From positions 1 through 7,362 of the forward strand of contig CAZKTE010000066.1 in the NCBI GenBank assembly GCA_964555625.1: a stretch of DNA of 7,362 bases, read 5' to 3'. Positions 5,082 to 7,362 of the stretch are shown here, one piece after another. Under the pieces are notes generated by a model that saw only the letters and a program-made list of their open reading frames with translations, made no database searches and was not told where the DNA came from. The position numbers and the translations under genes are program-made. The DNA comes from CAZJKE01 sp964555625. Lineage in GTDB: Bacteria > Planctomycetota > Phycisphaerae > Phycisphaerales > SM1A02. The number at the start of each line of letters is the position of its first letter. Positions within the stretch are counted from its first letter, which is position 1.

Positions 5082-6863
5082 TCACTCCTCTTGCAGCGTC
5101 TCTCGCACGACTTCGTCGATGGTGGTCTGCCCGTCGTAGATGGCCAGGAGACCGCCCTCTCGCAGGCTGCGCATGCCGCGGCTCTGGGCCTCGGTCCGCA
5201 GCACCGCGGTGGACGCCTGGGAGAGCACCATCTCGCGCAGGGCGTCGTCGAATTCCATGATCTCGAAGAGCGCGAGTCGGCCCTTGTAGCCATTCTGGCT
5301 GCACGCCTCGCACCCCTTGCCCCGGAAGAAGGTGCGGCCCTGCACGTCCTCGGGTCGCAGCTGCAGCTCCAGGAGTTGCTCCATGCTTGGCTCGTACTCT
5401 TCCTTGCAGTTGACGCAGATGCGGCGCACGAGCCGCTGGGCGACGATCGCTTCCACCGTCGCGGTGATGAGGAACGTCTCGACGCCCAGATCAACGAGCC
5501 GCAGGATCGTGGAGGGCGCATCATTGGTATGCACCGTGGTGAAGACCAGGTGGCCCGTCAGCGAGGCTTGCACGGCGATCTGCGCAGTCTCAAGGTCACG
5601 AATCTCACCCACGAGGATGATGTCAGGGTCCTGTCGCAGGAAGGAACGAAGCAGCCGGGCGAAGGTCAGATCCTGCTCGGAGTTGATCTGACACTGCACG
5701 AGGCCGTCGATGTCGTACTCGACGGGATCCTCGGCTGTGAGGATCTTGGTGTCGGGGGTGTTGAGCTCGGCGAGCCCTGCATAGAGCGTCGTAGTCTTGC
5801 CCGAGCCGGTGGGTCCGGTGACGACGACAATCCCGTTTGGCCTGCCGATGATCTCGCGGATCTTCAAAAGGTCATTGTCGCGCAGGCCGATCTTGTCGAG
5901 GCTCAGTTGCACATTGGAGCGATCGAGCACGCGCATGACGACCGACTCGCCGAACATCGTCGGCAGGACCGAGACACGCAGGTCGATCGGGGAGGCGCCC
6001 ACGGTGAGTTCGATGCGGCCGTCCTGGGGCAGTCGCCGCTCTGCGATGTCGAGGTTCGCCATGACCTTGATGCGCGAGACGATGGGCAGCGCAAGGTGCA
6101 TCGGTGGCGGGACCATCTCATAGAGGACGCCGTCGATGCGGTATCGCATCTTGAACTCCTCCTCGAAGGGCTCGAAGTGGATGTCCGAGGCCTTGTCCTT
6201 GATGGCCTGGAGCAGCACCAGGTTCAGGAGGCGCACGACCTTGTTGTCATCCGCCGCCGAGGCGAGGTCCTCGAGGTCGATCGAGTCTCCCCGGGCCCCG
6301 AAGCGCGCCAACTCGTCGCTCTCGCTGAGTTCGGTCATGATGTCGGCCATGGACGTGCTGCCGCCTGCGTACTTGGCCGCGAGGATCGCGTCGATCTGAT
6401 CGGCCGGCGACACTACCGCCGTCACCTTGAATCCCATGAGCAGGCGCAGGTCATCCACGGCGCGGAAGTTGTCCGGGCTCTTCATCGCCACAGTCAGAGA
6501 CCGGGTGGACTCCTCGAAGGCCACCGGCACGATCTGGTAGGTGGTCGCAGTCTCCTGCGGCAGAGCCTCCACCGCCGAACTTGGGATGGAGTCGCCGTCC
6601 AACTCCATCCAGAGCAGTCCCGCCTGGCCTGCAAGGGCCTCCAGAACGTCCTGTTCGCTGATGAGGCCCATCTGGATGAGGACCTCGCCGATCTTGTTGA
6701 ACTCCCCCTTCTTCTTGGCCGCCCGCTGTACGGCCAGCGCCTCGTGCACCTGATCTCGCTTGAGCTTCTTGAGCTTGGTCAGGACCCGACCAAGCCGCCG
6801 CCCCTTGAGCTGCGCAGGATCAACGGCTGGTGTGCCTGAGGGAGTTGACTGGGCCTCTGCCAT
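5082..6863 (-). CDS. gspE: GspE/PilB-type assembly ATPase with MshEN-like N-terminus
   Basis: 593-residue hexameric secretion/pilus ATPase that powers pseudopilus or pilus extension from the cytoplasmic face. N-terminus: two 24-residue motifs of MshEN type (R23-Q46 and K57-Q80), then the rest of the N-terminal domain to about 165. The core includes ASDIHFEP (225-232), an Arg-rich DIAERRLPQDGRI segment (272-284), Walker A GPTGSGKT (350-357), an Asp-rich LTAEDPVEY stretch (375-383), Walker B region DIILVGEIRD (414-423, Glu420) and the His-box TGHLVFTTVHTNDA (436-449). A CxxC pair (C483/C486 and C518/C521) forms the zinc site typical of GspE/PilB and absent from PilT. I place the start at ATG 6863, not the in-frame ATG 6884, because AGGAG lies 8 nt before 6863 and nothing comparable precedes 6884. 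GspE versus PilB cannot be decided from sequence alone. Confidence 0.95.
   Translation of the reverse strand: MAEAQSTPSGTPAVDPAQLKGRRLGRVLTKLKKLKRDQVHEALAVQRAAKKKGEFNKIGEVLIQMGLISEQDVLEALAGQAGLLWMELDGDSIPSSAVEALPQETATTYQIVPVAFEESTRSLTVAMKSPDNFRAVDDLRLLMGFKVTAVVSPADQIDAILAAKYAGGSTSMADIMTELSESDELARFGARGDSIDLEDLASAADDNKVVRLLNLVLLQAIKDKASDIHFEPFEEEFKMRYRIDGVLYEMVPPPMHLALPIVSRIKVMANLDIAERRLPQDGRIELTVGASPIDLRVSVLPTMFGESVVMRVLDRSNVQLSLDKIGLRDNDLLKIREIIGRPNGIVVVTGPTGSGKTTTLYAGLAELNTPDTKILTAEDPVEYDIDGLVQCQINSEQDLTFARLLRSFLRQDPDIILVGEIRDLETAQIAVQASLTGHLVFTTVHTNDAPSTILRLVDLGVETFLITATVEAIVAQRLVRRICVNCKEEYEPSMEQLLELQLRPEDVQGRTFFRGKGCEACSQNGYKGRLALFEIMEFDDALREMVLSQASTAVLRTEAQSRGMRSLREGGLLAIYDGQTTIDEVVRETLQEE
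5085..5089 (-). promoter_or_regulatory. Shine-Dalgarno for gspF inside the end of gspE
   Basis: AGGAG on the minus strand, formed by the final Glu codons of gspE just before its TGA, 10 nt ahead of the gspF ATG. It supports MPTYVYEAL as the gspF start and suggests that ribosomes finishing gspE feed gspF translation. Confidence 0.65.
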
Positions 6864-6871
6864 GAGAAATG

Positions 6872-6876
6872 CTCCT
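6872..6876 (-). promoter_or_regulatory. Shine-Dalgarno deciding the gspE start
   Basis: AGGAG with an 8-nt spacer to the ATG at 6863-6861. The alternative in-frame ATG at 6884-6882 lies upstream of this site and has no purine-rich site of its own, so the site argues for the shorter 593-residue protein. Confidence 0.75.
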
Positions 6877-6904
6877 GTGTCCATACCGGCTGGGCCAACA
6901 CAGC

Positions 6905-6933
6905 ATGATTCGGACCTCCGCCGCGCCTGACAA
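6905..6933 (-). promoter_or_regulatory. possible sigma70-type promoter upstream of gspE
   Basis: In the 137-bp spacer between pilT and gspE the minus strand has TTGTCA (6933-6928; 5 of 6 to TTGACA), a 17-bp spacer, and AATCAT (6910-6905; 4 of 6 to TATAAT, keeping A2 and the final T). Transcription would begin near 6898, giving a leader of about 35 nt that contains the gspE Shine-Dalgarno. Such matches occur by chance, and promoters in Planctomycetes are poorly characterised. I see no convincing terminator hairpin or other gene in this spacer, so read-through from pilT is also possible. Confidence 0.3.
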
Positions 6934-7000
6934 GATCGCCAGCCATGATCGGATAGTCCGCCACTTGGATTATTCCCCTATTATCTGCTTCCGGCAACCC

Positions 7001-7362
7001 CTACGTTTCGGGCTTGACATCCTCTTCATCGAGTTCCGTGCGGCCCACGGCACCTCCACCGCGATGCACCTTCTGGGTCAATGCACCGGGGTCACGGCCC
7101 TTGTCGATCATCTCCTCGGCACTGATCAGGCCCTGCTCATAGAGCGTCCAGAGGTGGTCATCGAGGAGTTGCATGCCGAATTTTCGACCCGTCTGGATTG
7201 CCGAATCAATGCGGAAGGTCTTGTTTTCACGCACCAGATTCGCGATGGCGGGCGTAATGACCAGGAATTCAAACGCCGCGACCCGCCCTGGCTTGTCCTC
7301 ACGCCGCAGCAGTACCTGGCTGAGAATGGCGATCAGTGAGGTCGAGAGCTGCACGCGCACCT
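7001..7362 (-). CDS. pilT: PilT-type retraction ATPase, C-terminal part (5' end beyond the window)
   Basis: 119 full codons from the right edge to the TAG at 7003-7001; the start lies outside. The peptide opens with VRVQLSTSLIAILSQVLLRR, matching the segment after the HTN motif in PilT/PilU (RxxLSxxLxxVxxQxLLxR). It continues through GRVAAFEFLVITPAIANLV (25-43) and AIQTGRKFGMQLLDDHL (54-70), the family's AIQTGxxxGMQTLDxxL signature, then the short helix GLISAEEM. There are no zinc-site cysteines, as expected for PilT rather than PilB. PilT hydrolyses ATP to depolymerise type IV pili; some homologues act as PilU-like accessory ATPases. The tail after GRDPGAL is short, Gly-rich and acidic (HRGGGAVGRTELDEEDVKPET region), of unknown role. 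It is 137 bp upstream of gspE on the same strand, so it may be co-transcribed or a separate unit. PilT versus PilU cannot be resolved from this fragment. Confidence 0.93.
   Translation of the reverse strand, partial: VRVQLSTSLIAILSQVLLRREDKPGRVAAFEFLVITPAIANLVRENKTFRIDSAIQTGRKFGMQLLDDHLWTLYEQGLISAEEMIDKGRDPGALTQKVHRGGGAVGRTELDEEDVKPET

Noticed and set aside
4064..5260. 398-codon plus-strand open frame
   Set aside because: It is antisense to gspF and the end of gspE; His/Arg/Glu-rich, with no domain recognised.
5075..5524. N-terminal extension of gspF to 5524
   Set aside because: The extra 150 codons are a shifted reading of gspE with Arg/Ser-rich nonsense; the family opening MPTYVYEAL and a Shine-Dalgarno mark the true start at 5074.
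5067..6839. 590-codon open frame on the plus strand
   Set aside because: It is almost exactly antisense to gspE, which has full family motifs. Its product is rich in His, Arg, Asp, Glu and Val with no recognisable domain, as expected of the reverse frame of a GC-rich gene.
6864..7000. Terminator or riboswitch in the pilT-gspE spacer
   Set aside because: Only very short inverted repeats (such as CGGA-CTA-TCCG) are visible, with no following T run and no recognised aptamer.
1..7362. tRNA, rRNA, CRISPR array, insertion sequence or transposase
   Set aside because: No cloverleaf-like segment, regular spaced repeats, terminal inverted repeats or transposase motifs were seen; the only repeat is the pair around the N gap.

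Overview
The window comes from a GC-rich bacterium. The closest match by gene style is Planctomycetes, probably class Phycisphaerae: prepilin leaders of the form RAF(S/T)LIE, unusually large Asp-rich pseudopilins, and a GspE with an extended N-terminal double motif. This placement is inferred from recalled family patterns; no search was run. A run of 10 N at 2405-2414 with homologous sequence on both sides shows that this is a scaffold, possibly metagenomic.

Every supported gene lies on the minus strand and belongs to one type IV filament / type II secretion-like locus. In transcription order (right to left): the C-terminal end of a PilT-type retraction ATPase (7362-7001); a 137-bp spacer with a possible promoter; a GspE/PilB assembly ATPase (6863-5082); a GspF/PilC inner-membrane platform protein (5074-3773); a large GspG-like pseudopilin (3763-2642); a second GspG-like pseudopilin cut by the N gap (2645-2415 and 2404-1756); a GspH/FimT-like minor pseudopilin (1759-785); and a PilV/GspI-like minor pseudopilin that runs off the left edge (788-1).

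From gspE on, genes are separated by at most 9 bp or overlap by 4 bp. The three junctions among the pseudopilin genes are all ATGA stop-start overlaps, so this looks like one translationally coupled operon. The ATPase would drive the platform protein to assemble a pseudopilus from the GspG-like subunit(s), primed by the minor pseudopilins. No secretin, alignment proteins, GspJ/GspK or prepilin peptidase are visible, so secretion system and pilus cannot be told apart from this window alone.

The points most worth a second look are the imperfect 94-bp direct repeat flanking the N gap (either missing sequence between tandem paralogues or a strain chimera), the degenerate two-motif MshEN-like (c-di-GMP) N-terminus of GspE, DxDxDG-type calcium loops recurring in the pseudopilins, and Ala instead of Gly at the prepilin cleavage position in two of the four pseudopilins. 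I see no new kind of biological system here. It is a lineage-specific version of a known machine.
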